Shown piece after piece: positions 1-11,229 of a stretch of DNA of 64,000 nucleotides (position 1 is its first letter; every line of letters begins with the position of its first letter). The DNA is from Haematococcus lacustris (taxonomy: Eukaryota; Chlorophyta; Chlorophyceae; Chlamydomonadales; Haematococcaceae). A program made the translations under genes and the position numbers. The notes beneath the pieces are model-generated. The model saw only the letters and a program-made list of their open reading frames with translations, was not told the DNA's origin and searched no databases. The DNA is taken from NCBI GenBank assembly GCA_030144725.1, contig JASKMD010000008.1:16744800-16808799 (forward strand). Reading direction: 5' to 3'.

Positions 1-184
1 AACGGCAGATGATGCATGCTGTGTGTAACCCATCTGCATCATTCACGTGACCAACATCCACAGGCTTCCTGACATGGCAGTCTGTCTGTCCCATAGCCCA
101 TGCTGTCTGCTTACCCCTTGCCTGCCCGCCCCTTGCCTGCCTGCCTGCCTGCCACCAGGCTGCCTGCCACCTGCATGAGCGCAG

Positions 185-3100
185 GTCAGTGAAGAGCCCA
201 GCTTCCTGGACTTCATCAAGGCGGGCGTGGAGCTGTCCTTCCTGGTGCGCCTGCCAGGCTGGTACCCTGCTGCACTCCAGCCCCACTCCTGCGGAGGCTT
301 GAACCCTGCAGCTGCTGCCCTGCTACTCCTGCTCCTGCTGCTGCTGCCTCGCCCAAGCTGTGAAGCTGACCAGGGTCGGCATGGTGTGAGGGGTTGAGTG
401 CTGCACACACAGCCAGGATTGTGACCGCCAGCCTGGTTACGCTACTTGACCTGGCTCATCAGCAACTTGGGCGTGAAACCTCAGCATGACCACACTCCAC
501 GCAGCTAGGGAGGCTCCTTGGCAGTACCTAAGGTGCCATATGCCATACGGGTGCCATGCTCCTGCTGCCCCACCGTGCTGCCCCACCGTGCTGCCCCACC
601 CTGCTGCTCCACCCTGCTGCCCACCTGGGTGGTGTGACCCTCCTGCCGTCAGCCTCCACCCTGTGGGCCTGGCCTGCACCACCTCACAGACCAGGGCAGG
701 GTTGCCTCCCTTCCCTGCTGTTTCACCAGCTGCACTCATCCCGCCGCCCTGCTGCACTCCCATCCGCAATGCGGTGCGCCACCACACCACAGTTGGTGGC
801 ATGCTAGTGTGGCCCTGCTGTGACACCTAGAGCTGTGACACCTAGTGCATGGCAGCGACGGCGATGCTCCATGTTAAATCCAAAAAACCAATGTGGTTCC
901 ATGTTAAATCAGGCACCTCCCAGCACAGTTGTTCCCCTACTATTACTACAGGGCAGGGGCTGTGTTATCTGTAATCCGGTTTGTTTGCATGCAGCAAGCA
1001 TCCGGTACCACTACGTGTTTCACTACCCCAACCCGCTTGCGAAGGCCAGGCAATCTATGATGGCATGAAACACATGCTCTTATGTAGGCACACATACACA
1101 TGCGGTGCACACGTGCTACTGTGCTACTGGCTGCTGGGCTTGGGCCTTGGGGGCTCGCTCTCGCAGCATCTTGAAGCCCAGTGCTGGGTATTCCTTGCCC
1201 TGGGCAGGAAGTCTTCCTCGGTGTGGCCACCTGCACAGCTCCAGTGGGCGCCACTTGGCCTCCCCTGCCCGCTGGAGGTTGAGGGCTGCGTTGCAATCCC
1301 TGTCCATCAGGCACTTCATCTGGATATTGACACCTGATCAGGCACCTCATCTGGCACCTGCTCATGCCCGTTGCCTGTCATTGCCACTGCCTGCCCCAGG
1401 TGGGCATTGACTTCACCGCCTCCAACGGCCCTCACACCAGCCCTGACTCCCTGCACTACCTCAGCCCTCACCCAGGGGCCAGCACCCCTTATGAAGACTG
1501 CCTCATGGCCATCGCCAACGTGCTAAAGGCATATGGTGGGCAGGCTACTCACCAGCAGCCCCGCCCTAACTACCTTGTTGCACTGCACTGCACTGCACTG
1601 CACTGCACTGCACTGCACTGCACTGCACTGCACTGCACTGCACTGCACCGCCCTGCCCCAGCTACGAAGCCTGCTCCACCTTTCGCTCCCTCAGCCCCAG
1701 CTCCCGCTTTGACTTGACTGTGGCCTGGTGGCTTTGGAAACCAAGTTGTGCACCGTTCCTGAAGTCCGGCTGGTGACTGCTTGCGCCCAGATAGTGACCA
1801 TGACTTCCCTGCGTTTGGGTTCGGTGGGCGCAAGGCTCCCCACGTCACCAACCACTGCTTCCACCTCAACGGCCAGGCTGACCCAGTGTGCCTGGGCATA
1901 GATGCAGTGTGCCAAGCTTATCGGTAGGTGGATGAAGAGCTGCACTACCCTCCCCTACATCACAAAACTACTATGTCGTCTCCGACCTTGCAAACCACAT
2001 TAGCTGTCCTGCTTTGAGCCCATGCCGCCTCGTCACTCAAAGAAGCTCTTGCAGGCTATGGAAGTGTGACTACTTCGTCCTCCATTGTTGGTCGTCCATG
2101 CAAAACCTTTACAGCTACAAACCCCAGCTCCATGCCGCGCTCTAAACCACAGGCCTACTGGTCAAAACACACCAAACCGTGGCAAGCAGTCTGGTGTCAG
2201 GGCTCACCTACTTGGCCATTGTGCATGCAAGCTGTGACACCCTCCCTCCTAGGCGTAGCGCACCTTCTCCGCACCTTTTGCCCTCCCTGCTCTTTGGCCG
2301 TTCTGCATCCAGGAATGGTTCCTGCATGGCCATTTTGCCGGGCCAGCTATCATCGGCCGTCATGCAGGGCAGCCATGGGATGTACCCTGTCTGCACCTGT
2401 GCAGACATGCCCTTGAAGTGTATGAGCTCTCTGGCCCCACCCTGTTCGCCCCTGTCATCCGCATGGCTTGCAACCTTGCCCAACAGCCGCACCAGACCTT
2501 CAACTACCTCATCCTGCTCATCCTCACGGATGGTGCCATCCAAGACATTGAGGTGGGTGATGAGTGTGATGCACTGTGCATGCAAGGGGGGAGGCATGCT
2601 TGCAAAGGCTGGGTGACGGGTGTGACTACACCGCCATGCATGCAGACTGCGTGTTCATTTACCCAGCACCCAACACGCCCATCACACAACACGCACAACA
2701 CGCACAACCCACCCCACACCCAACAGCCCTCTGTGTACTGGGGCTGTGACGCACGGCACTGGGGTGGTGGATGACCAGGGGTAGGGTTCATGATGGAGTT
2801 GGTGGATATTTCAGGTACATACACCCAGCTGGAAGCAGATTAGAGGTCACACTGAGGCATGGTGTGTGCCCAGGGTGTGATTGGTGTGATTTGCTGTGGT
2901 TGCAGGACACAACAGATGCCCTGGTGGTGGCCTCCTATTTGCCTATGTCAGTTCTCATTGTGGGCATTGGGTGAGCAAGGACCCTCTCAAGCCCTGATGG
3001 TGCCAGGGCTGCTTTCATGCTGCTTTCATGTGTGCCAGGGCTGCTTTCATTAATGACATCGTAAACCCATCAGCCTGGTATGGCTATTGGGCAGTCAAGG

Positions 3101-3764
3101 GCCTGGGCATTGGGTGAGCAGGGACCCTCTCAAGCCCTGGAATCGCCAGTTATTGACTTTTAATTGCCATAGTGTATGGCCATCCCACCCTACCCCACCC
3201 CACCACCACCCATACTTGAACAATGTGTGACCCATGTGTGGCCATGTCAACCTCATTCCCTTGTCTGCCCTTTCACAGGGATGCTGATTTTCAAAGCATG
3301 GCCTTCCTGGATGCGGACGACAAAGTGCTGCGCTCCACACTGGGGCGCCCCTCAGAGCGTGACGTGGTCCAGGCAAGTGGTGCTGTCAGTGCTGGGTCGC
3401 AACGTCAAGCCAGGGGCGGGGAGTGACATCACGCCTCGCATCAGCAGTCACCATCAAAAGCACGTGACGAGCAGCATTGGTGGATGCTGTTCATGTTGAC
3501 TACTCAAATACAGCTGGGCTGCCTAGGCCACCTGTATCACCATTTATGGGTGTGTGTGTCCATGCGCATGCGCAGTTCGTACCATTTAAAAAGTATCAGA
3601 ACAATGCTGAGCGGTTGGCGGCTGAGCTGCTGGCAGAGTTGCCGGGGCAGTTCCTGGCTTTCTGCAAAAGCCGTGGCATCAGGCCCCCGCCCCCTGCGCC
3701 AGTACCGGATGTCAAAGAGGACGACCCAGAACCGCCTGCCAGTGCCGTGCATCAGCAGGAATAA
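185..3764 (+). CDS. Copine (BONZAI-type) C-terminal copine/VWA domain; 5' end outside window
   Basis: Seven exons are seen: 185-244, 1400-1535, 1791-1923, 2405-2552, 2906-2970, 3279-3372, 3576-3764. Every junction keeps phase (825 nt, 274 residues plus TAA). The protein reads as a copine A domain: PSFLDFIKAGVELSF, then GIDFTASNG with the MIDAS-like DxTxS, SLHYLSP, DFPAFGFGG, HCFHLNG, YELSGPTLFAPVI, LILTDGAI with the MIDAS aspartate, VLIVGIG, MAFLDADD, RDVVQ, FVPFKKY and ELLAELPGQFLAFCKSRGI. Copines are Ca2+-dependent phospholipid-binding proteins with two N-terminal C2 domains, which here would lie left of base 1. No RING follows the A domain, so a copine is favoured over a plant RGLG ubiquitin ligase. 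The intron after 3372 appears to use a GC donor (CAG/GCAAGT). The first intron visible holds an antisense Fanzor fragment and the second a (CACTG)n run. Confidence 0.93.
1116..1319 (-). pseudogene. Fanzor (TnpB-like) C-terminal fragment inside a copine intron, antisense
   Basis: Reading leftward from about 1310, the frame gives MDRDCNAALNLQRAGEAKW, then WRPLELC and KEYPALGF, and a natural stop at 1116. DRDxNAALN is the RuvC-III motif of TnpB/Fanzor nucleases, and the tail matches the 5069-8574 copy in this window. Only the last ~65 residues are present, so the RuvC-I and RuvC-II parts are missing and it cannot be an active nuclease. It lies wholly within the copine intron 245-1399 on the opposite strand. 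Confidence 0.8.
1581..1645 (+). repeat. (CACTG)13 pentanucleotide microsatellite
   Basis: Thirteen perfect copies of CACTG lie in the copine intron between 1535 and 1791. Pentanucleotide arrays are the dominant simple repeat type in this window. Confidence 0.97.
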
Positions 3765-3981
3765 TGAAATAAGTGCGCGGATATATTCTTCAGCTGAAAA
3801 GCAGCGCAATAACATCGCTGTTCCATAATCCCCAAACTATGTAGTGAACCTAATGATGCCATTGATGCTGACATGCGTGGCGCTTGAACAAGCATTATAG
3901 GCATTCAAAAAATGCAATGAATGCAATGTATGCTGCTGACAAACATGACTCATTCAACATGGAACAACATGTTCGACTGTG

Positions 3982-3986
3982 TGTAA
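3982..3986 (+). terminator. TGTAA polyadenylation-type signal after copine
   Basis: TGTAA lies about 220 bases after the copine stop codon. TGTAA, rather than AATAAA, is the usual poly(A) signal of chlorophyte nuclear genes, and no closer match was seen. This is an inference from position and motif. Confidence 0.5.
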
Positions 3987-4027
3987 TCTCAATCAACTGC
4001 TACAATGGCGTTGAAGCGTCCTCGGTC

Positions 4028-4135
4028 GCTGGATGACACCCTTGATGACCACAAACCCCACAGCACCCTTGATGACCACAAACCTTGAGGCACCCTTGAT
4101 AGACCTTGACGCACCCTTGATGACCACAAACCCCA
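4028..4135. repeat. Short minisatellite, CACCCTTGATGACCACAAAC units
   Basis: About four imperfect copies of a unit containing CACCCTTGATGACCACAAAC, spaced 27-50 bases apart, lie in the intergenic stretch after copine. The remainder of 3765-4224 shows no gene. Confidence 0.75.
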
Positions 4136-4231
4136 CACCGGTGGCACGTTCCCTTCCAGACCACTGGGCACCCCATCTAAACTAACAGCTTGATGCGTAT
4201 AAAGCTGAAAGCCTGTTGAAATTACTAGGCC

Positions 4232-4760
4232 CTATGGGTGGGTGTGGGCCAGGCCATCAACGCCCCGCCGGTACTCTGCAGCCCAGTGCAACCGCTGCCT
4301 GCCCTTGGGCAGCCGGTCATTGACCAGCTTGTAGCCCTGCTGGTACTCATTGCCAGTGGCAGGCAGAGCCTCCCGGTCATCCCATCTGTACAGCTCCAGG
4401 GGGTGCTGCATACTCCCCCCAATGCGTTGGAAGTTAAGGCACAAGTTGGTGTTCCAGTCCAGCCACCTGCCTCCTTGGGGGGCCTGGGGTCTTGGCACTG
4501 GGCCAGGTGCAGCAGGGAGGAGCTGGGCCTGGGCTGGGGAGGGGGTGGCTCCTGGGCAGGGGGGACCTGGCCTGGCGGAGAGGGGGGCTGCGTTGGGGAA
4601 AGGGGGTTGGGCGGCACCTCATGGCACCACATCAGGCCCCGCACATATTTAGCATGCCACTGGCTCCAGGCTGGGCGCACCAGCCGCTGGATTACCTGGC
4701 CTGCTGGGGGTACCCAGTCCGCTGGCCTAAGCCGGTCACGTGGCAGGTGTAGCTCACATG
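4232..4760 (-). pseudogene. Second Fanzor-like C-terminal relic, frameshifted
   Basis: On the minus strand one frame gives RLRPADWVPPAGQV, RLVRPAWSQ and RGLMWC. These parallel RPADWKPPAGQV, RLVRPAWSQQ and RGLMWCPVV of the 5069-8574 copy. A different frame then gives GGRWLDWNTNLCLNFQRIG at the place of the RuvC-III motif; WLDRDxN has become WLDWNTN. At least one frameshift separates the two halves, and the catalytic aspartate context is altered. It is a decayed member of a related but distinct Fanzor lineage and is too incomplete to be active. Confidence 0.65.
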
Positions 4761-4803
4761 GCTGGCGGGCATGTAAAGTCAAGCTCAAGGCTGAGGGGCA
4801 TGC

Positions 4804-4934
4804 ACAGCCCCCTTGTCCCTCACTAGGGCCTCCATTTGAGCCGGACCAGTAGTACCCACTAGCAGCCACTAGCGGGAATATACTAGTGGGCAATAGTAGC
4901 CCGACTCATATGGTGTGATTGGGCTGTGTGGAGT
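4804..4934. repeat. Dispersed repeat, inverted partner at 48428-48561
   Basis: The segment from ACAGCCCCCTTGTCCCTCA to GGGCTGTGTGGAG is similar, as reverse complement, to 48428-48561. Shared blocks include GGGCCTCCATTTGAG and GCGGGAATAT. The right copy contains an extra duplicated block (CGGGCCACGATTTCC). It abuts the 5' side of the Fanzor relic at 4232-4760, so it may be part of that element. Confidence 0.75.
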
Positions 4935-5068
4935 AAACCCAGTGCACACGGCACATGAGCGCCTACCACCTACGTTATTGCCTGACCCGTTAGGGCTATC
5001 GTGTAGAGTTGGCATGACAAGACATGCACTAATGTAAGCTGATGACAGCTCAGATGGGGGGTCACACA

Positions 5069-8000
5069 CTACTGTGCCACAGCGGGCTGCTGCTGCTGCT
5101 GGTGCTGCTGCTGCTGGGCCTTGGGAGGCTTGTCTCGCAGCCGCTTGTAGCCCAGGCCAGGGTACTCCTTGCCCTTGGCTGGCAGAGCTCCCTAATTTTG
5201 GCCAGTAGCACAGCTCCAGCGGCCGCCACTTGGCCTCCCCAATGCGCTGCATGTTCAGCGCTGCATTGCAGTCCCTGTCTATCCACCTGCCTGGCTGTGG
5301 TGCTGGCTTTGCTTTGGCAGCCTTGCCCTTGCCCTTGCCCTTGGTGGGCTGGCTGGGCTCAGCTGCCTGCTCAGCCTCGGTGCGCTTGCTGCGCTTGGCT
5401 GGCGGGGGATTGCTGGGCCCTGGCTCTGAGGCTGCTGGCTGTGTGGCTGCCTGGATGCTGCCTGGGGCCTGTGGGGGCTTGCGGCTGGCCACTACAGGGC
5501 ACCACATCAGGCCCCGCACTGGCTGGCCACGCTGCTGGCTCCAGGCTGGGCGTACCAGGCGCTGTTCCACCTGCCCTGCTGGGGGCTTCCAGTCTGCAGG
5601 CCTGGTGGGCTGCTCATGGTCCAGCTCCCCCTCACAGGGCTGCTTGCCATTCACTGCTGAGCTGACCCGGGTGGTGCGGTGCTCATCCACTAGCACCACC
5701 ATGCCCCGCCGCTGGCCTGCGCCCCTGGGCCTGCACACCACCTTGGAGCAGGCACGCAGCACCGCATCCGCACCCCAGCCTCCCCTGGTGCCAATGCTAG
5801 CTGCGCCAAACAACACCACCAGCTGCTTGGCATGCCCATGGCGCTTCATGGACACCTCAGCCATATCCTCCTCTAACTGCAGCCATGCACACAAGGCACA
5901 CACATGGTGGCTGACATGGTGGTACCTGGCTAGGCATTGCACAGTCAACGTCATGCCTAACCCACCACCTCCCAGTCCCTTACCCTCCCTCCCTCCCTCC
6001 CACCCTCACCTTGCTCCAGCGCCCGGTCCCTGGGCTCCGTACAGCCTCAGCCGCTGCCGTGCCCACTTGGGGTCCAGGTACACCTCCCACACCGCATCCC
6101 AGGTGGCCAGGGTGACGGTGATGTGCTTCAGGTTGGCCTCCAGGGAGGTGCCGGCTGAGCTTGCTGCTGCCAGGTGCTGGAGGTGGGGCTTGATTGGTGC
6201 TAGCCACCGCTCGGTGTCACGGCGGGCATTGTTCAGGTCGCTGGCATGCTTCATCTGGCCCTTGGTCAGCTTCCACTGGGCCAGCTGGCCAGCTATCAGC
6301 TGGCCTGTCGCCGAATCCCACACCCCTGAGGCTGCGCTGACTGCCTGGGTGACGCTGGGGTCGATGCCCACCCCAATCTGTGTGTCTGGGTCGAACACGT
6401 ACTCACGTGGCTCAGATATGCCCTTGCCTATGTGGGGGAGTCCCACTGCATGGGCCGCTGCTGCTGCTGCACTTGGGCGACTGCTGCTGCTGCTGGCAGC
6501 TGGGGGTGGGGCTGGAGGAGGGGGAAGGGGGCGCGTGTAGTGCACGCACACACTGACACCGTCAGTGTCCACCGTCCACTCAAAAGCAAACTCCTTGTTG
6601 CGAAGCTTGTTGGTGTTGAACCACCTGGCCCAGTGATGGCTCAGTGCTGGCTCTGAGGTGAATGCTGCCCGGGTCTCCTTGGTTAGGCCCAGCTGCTTGC
6701 ACACCCCATGCAGCACCCTGCTGTCCACCTTGATGAAGTGCACCCCTGCCCTGGCCATGGGGGTGAGGGTGAAGGGGGGCGGGCAGGTGAGGGTCCGGGG
6801 ACCAACCCCACGCCTCTTGCCTCGCTTTGGCTGCCCTGGCACAGGTGGGGTGGGGGGCTGCTGCCACTGCTCTAGCCACCGGCACACATGCACTGCATGT
6901 CGCATGCGGCAGGGCAGGGGCAGGGTGCTCAGCAGGGAGCCTTGCTTCTTCATGCCAAGTAGGCGACGGTGCTTGTCGGCCTCCTCCATTAAGTTAGCCA
7001 CATGCCCCTTGTCCAGGTGGGCAGCCTGCAGCTCCGAGCTCTTGGCGTTGATGCCATACCCGCACGCCATCTTGATGAACAGCTGCGCCTCCTCCTCACT
7101 CCAGCCTAGCTGGGCTCTGGCTGCTTTGGCGTACAGCTTGACAAAGCGCTCTGCAGGTCAGGTCAGGTCAGGTCAGGTCAGGTCAGGTCAGGTCAGGTCA
7201 GGTCAGGTCAGGTCAGGTCAGGTCAGGTCAGGTCAGGTCAGGTCAGGTCAGGTCAGGTCAGGTCAGGTCAGGTCAGGTCAGGTCAGGTCAGGTCAGGTCA
7301 GGTCAGGTCAGGTCAGGTCAGGTCAGGTCAGGTCAGGTCAGGTCAGGTCAGGTCAGGTCAGGTCAGGTCAGGTCAGGTCAGGTCAGGTCAGGTCAGGTCA
7401 GGTCAGGTCAGGTCAGGTCAGGTCAGGTCAGGTCAGGTCAGGTCAGGTCAGGTCAGGTCAGGTCAGGTCAGGTCAGGTCAGGTCAGGTCAGGTCAGGTCA
7501 CCCCACGACCATCACTTGCCTGGGTTGGAGTTATGCTGCTGCACGGCCACCGCCAGCTGCATGGAGTGTGCGTCGATGGTGTTGGCGTCACCCGCCAGGT
7601 TGATGTTGCCCAGATCCTGCAGCTTGACCAGCAGCGCCTGGTTGATGGGGTCCTCAAAGACGGGCATGAGCATGGGGTGGCGGCGCTGCCCTGGGCGCAC
7701 AAGGCGCCGCTGCAGCTGGTTGTACTCTGTCTTGGAGTTTGGGTTGGCGAAGAACTTGCAGAAGTCTTTCAGCTGCCTGAGCATCAGGTGATCCTCGCTG
7801 TCAAGGGGCAAGGGAGGGCCAGTAGGTGCTGCCGGTGCAAGGGCTGCCAGGCAGGCGCCGCAGCGCCTTTGGGGGGGTTGCGTGACTGGCTCAGGCTCTG
7901 GCTCTGACTCCGAGTCAGACTGTGTCTCTGGCTCTGAGTCACAGTCTGACTCGGAGTCAGAGTCAGAGTCACACTCCATGCTGGCAGGCTGGGCAGGGGC

Positions 8001-8574
8001 AGGCTGGGCAGGGGCACGCGGGGGGAGTGGGGGTAGGGGGGGGGCATCAGGGGCTTGGGGGGGCAGCACAGCTGGAGGTGTGGGTGCACATGCATATCCC
8101 GTGGTGGGGTAGCCCAACAGGCACGTTAGGAAGATTCGGAGGACAAACAAGGAGGCAATCACGCGGAGCTGGGAGTGGATTTCAGCCTGCAGCTGGAGAT
8201 GCGCCCGTAGCTTACGCTTGGTCTTCTTGCACCCGCGCAGTACTCCGGGACCTTGATAACCTGCAGCCAAGTACAATTGACATTTTGATAGGCCATTTGA
8301 CAGGCGTGGACACAAATAGTGCGGGACACAAAGAGTGCGGGAACACATAAGGCGGGGGCGTCACCTGACGTCTGCGCGTATTCCAGCTATCCCGACGCTC
8401 CTGTCGTTGCTTGCCTTGACGGGAACGAGACGCTGCGATGGAACCAACAGGAGGACGGAGCGGCGGGTCATCACACAGCGCGTAACCCACAGTCGGCTAG
8501 GGACACGCACCTTTCTGTTTCTTTCCCGGGTCCTACTTGTGCTTGTCGCTGCCCTTCCGCTTATCCTTAGCCAT
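5069..8574 (-). pseudogene. Near-full-length Fanzor (eukaryotic TnpB) nuclease gene, frameshifted
   Basis: Fanzors are RNA-guided RuvC nucleases descended from transposon TnpB. Blocks in order on the minus strand follow. A possible start at 8574 (MAKDKRKGSDKHK) is followed by stops. Exon 8260-7520 is acidic and proline-rich, with a D/S/E run, then QLKDFCKFFANPNSKTEYNQ. An intron lies at 7519-7151. Exon 7150 onward begins ERFVKLYAKAARAQLGWSEE and carries VGIDPSVTQAVSAASG (RuvC-I, about 6380-6330) and VYLDPKWARQRLRLYGAQ. A later exon carries LEEDMAEVSMKRHGHAKQ, LVDEHRTTRVSS, RGLMWCPVV and WIDRDCNAALNMQRIG (RuvC-III, about 5290-5240), ending in PAVAQ at 5069. Splice phases around the 7151-7519 intron agree exactly. 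Disruptions are one extra base near 6020 after YGAQ and another frameshift near 5185 before LPAKGKEYPGLGYK. The usual zinc-ribbon cysteines are poorly represented. Confidence 0.82.
7156..7500. repeat. (GGTCA)69 perfect array filling a Fanzor intron
   Basis: Sixty-nine uninterrupted copies of GGTCA (TGACC on the coding strand). The array occupies nearly all of the 369-bp intron 7151-7519. It is preceded on the minus strand by a GC-type donor (CCAG/GCAAGT) and followed directly by the acceptor CTGCAG. Confidence 0.98.
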
Positions 8575-8968
8575 CACGCGATGCGCATTGAGACGGGCGG
8601 TGGCCTTTACAAGCAACTTGGGTCTCCCGTGAAAGTACACGGTTGTGTGACGCTACATTCCAGCCAACTCAACATGCAACTCCACCTCCTCATCCCTAGC
8701 AAGAATGAATAAGTCCTCAGCGCACTGTCCTCAGCCAAACATGTAACGGGACACGTGAGACAGCCACGTAGATCCAAGCATGTCAGCCAGCTATGACCAA
8801 CCAGCCAACCCTAGCCAACGCTGGGCACTTCTGCCTCATCCCACCCTGATCGCATAAAATGCTTGTGATGGGCCCCACACCGACACAGCTAGCAGGAGAA
8901 GCCGGGCCAGCTGCAGGAGCAGGAGGAGTAGCTACTCCCAGACTTATGCCAGCACCAGGACACGTCCA
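8575..8968. other. No gene seen
   Basis: This stretch lies between the Fanzor start region and a TIR transposon. Nothing beyond short unsupported frames is visible. Confidence 0.5.
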
Positions 8969-10197
8969 TCAGGCGCCCCCAACATGGGGTTGGTAATATG
9001 CATGCAAGTACTCTCTCAATACTGTATCGTTTTCGATAGCGTTTATCACATTGGTAGCTGCAAATCAATGCGCGTCATCTGACCATCAGCGCAAGCCATT
9101 GGAGTTTTTGCTCGCGTACTGCCACATGTGCCCGCGAACAAACCACAGCGGCGATATGGGTCTCCTTGGCACGGTGAGCCACATCGCTGTGACCCCATCT
9201 ACCTAGCGCAGTGAGCGGGTTGTGCACACATGGAATGTCCGGCCAACACCCAACGCGATGCCTGCCGGGCGTGCAGGGCACCTTGACGGGGTGATTGAAA
9301 CATATATTCGTGTCTCGCTTCTCGCCGAATACACCATTTGGGTCGGCGCACACTAAGGTATCACCGGCTTACACCCCCCCCTCCTCCACTGTGTCCTCCA
9401 CTGTGTTGCACCCGCTGCACCTATAGGAAAATGGCGACACGAAATGTTTGTTCTTGACCCATTGGCGCATCTCTTGAAACAAACCGCACATCAAACAACC
9501 CAGGCCTCTATCAGTTTGACATCTTCAAAGTGACATCATGTTCTCCAAGCAGAATCAGGGCCACGGGGCTGTGGGGTGGCAGTTGAGCTATGAAACTTTG
9601 CACGCAGGTGGATGGCATGTAGGGGAGTGTAACTCTCAGAGGAGCCGAGTCCAAACTCGGACATGGTGTGGAGTTGTGCGACTGACTGCATGGCTCTGGT
9701 CCTGAGATCGGCTAAGGGAGTTGGGGGTCACAGACCAAAGTGAGCTTTTGCCTTATCTGAGTATGAGCGTTTGTAACACTGTCGTAGATGAGCTTAACCT
9801 AGTAAGTAGCATGCTGTAAGTCACAATGGTCGAGCTGTGGCATTGCCCTCCAGGTATGGGGAGGAGGTGGGCTCAGTGCCACATCGCTGCAACCGCTTTC
9901 CGATCCGACTGCTGCCGCCGACGCGCATGCCCATGTAGAGCAGCCTGAGCGACGCGGGCGGTCGCAGCGATGACTGCATGCTCCGCTACGGCTCAAATTT
10001 GAATCACTAACTTTGACGCTTTGTTGTGCACGGCCTACTCGGTGTATGTTTATTCTGGATGGGTGAAAGGTAGCTGGCTGGGTTGGCTACATACTGAGCC
10101 AGCTAGCATTGAATTTGGCGCAGCGAGTGCAGAGATACAGCCGTCCTACTACCAGGGGTCGGTTTACTGCCATTTTTTGAATGTTGGGGGCGCCTGA
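8969..10197. mobile_element. 1.23-kb DNA transposon, 15-bp TIRs, 7-bp TSD, non-autonomous
   Basis: The left end TCAGGCGCCCCCAAC (8969-8983) is the exact reverse complement of the right end GTTGGGGGCGCCTGA (10183-10197). Directly outside both ends is ACGTCCA (8962-8968 and 10198-10204), a perfect 7-bp target-site duplication. No transposase-like protein is visible; the longest frame, a 92-residue minus-strand one at 9075-9353, matches nothing I recognise. The right half (about 9569-10197) is similar in inverted orientation to 50903-51523, which begins with the same TIR carrying one mismatch. Superfamily is not determined. Confidence 0.85.
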
Positions 10198-10790
10198 ACG
10201 TCCACCAGCGCATGTAGTTGACCAGGTGCACAGGTTTACGCTATTGCCTATGTGGACGCTCCGTGCTTGAGGCATGATGGCAGGCCTGATGGCTGAGGCA
10301 TGAAGCTAGCGTTGTTGTCCTTGTCAGACGGACCGTTCCCATGCCTGCGGCCATACACCCAGGCAAATTAGTGCGGATATTCGTCATCCTAGGGGGGTAG
10401 TTTTTTGATGCGGTTCGCCTCGGATTGTCCTTGCGACTCCAACGCCACTTGACGCTTGTTGAAATTCTGAGTATGTGAGCAGTTGGAGTGTAGGTACCTA
10501 CAGTACTGTAGGTCAGATTTGACAAGGTCTCTTGTAAATAGGGTACCATGCTGTTCTCCACATTCAAACCACCGTTTGCTACCGCGATTGCACCGTCAGC
10601 TTCTGCGTGCTATAAATAGTGAGAGGCGTCGAAGCGTAGGCCCGCAAGCTCGATATGGATATTTGTGCCGAAAGTTGTGTCCACGCAATAAGGTCGCCAT
10701 AGGGAGCTACATACATACGTGTAAGGTCTAAGGCCGGGGCCCGTCTCTATCGCAAGCTAGGTCCGTTCTGTCGGTTGTACTGGGTAGCTC
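10198..10790. other. Non-coding; contains one isolated palindromic monomer
   Basis: No gene is supported. At 10491-10513 there is a single TACCTACAGTACTGTAGGT unit, identical in core to the monomers of the array at 11951-12520. Confidence 0.6.
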
Positions 10791-11110
10791 GGCTGGGCTG
10801 GGCTGGGCTGGGCTGGGCTGGGCTGGGCTGGGCTGGGCTGGGCTGGGCTGGGCTGGGCTGGGCTGGGCTGGGCTGGGCTGGGCTGGGCTGGGCTGGGCTG
10901 GGCTGGGCTGGGCTGGGCTGGGCTGGGCTGGGCTGGGCTGGGCTGGGCTGGGCTGGGCTGGGCTGGGCTGGGCTGGGCTGGGCTGGGCTGGGCTGGGCTG
11001 GGCTGGGCTGGGCTGGGCTGGGCTGGGCTGGGCTGGGCTGGGCTGGGCTGGGCTGGGCTGGGCTGGGCTGGGCTGGGCTGGGCTGGGCTGGGCTGGGCTG
11101 GGCTGGGCTG
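10791..11110. repeat. (GGCTG)64 perfect pentanucleotide array
   Basis: Sixty-four uninterrupted copies of GGCTG/GGGCT. Open frames across it exist only because a 5-bp repeat without a stop is open in all frames. Confidence 0.98.
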
Positions 11111-11157
11111 CAACACAAGGGAGGCAACAGTGGGATCGTTGTGAGAGGTGATGAAAT

Positions 11158-11229
11158 GGTGGTGGTGGTGGTGGTGGTGGTGGTGGTGGTGGTGGTGGTG
11201 GTGGTGGTGGTGGTGGTGGTGGTGGTGGT
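11158..11229. repeat. (GGT)24 trinucleotide array
   Basis: Perfect GGT run of about 24 units shortly after the GGCTG array. Confidence 0.95.

Noticed and set aside
2405..3764. RGLG-type RING ubiquitin ligase instead of copine
   Set aside because: No RING cysteine/histidine pattern follows the A domain; the protein ends about 35 residues after the last conserved helix.
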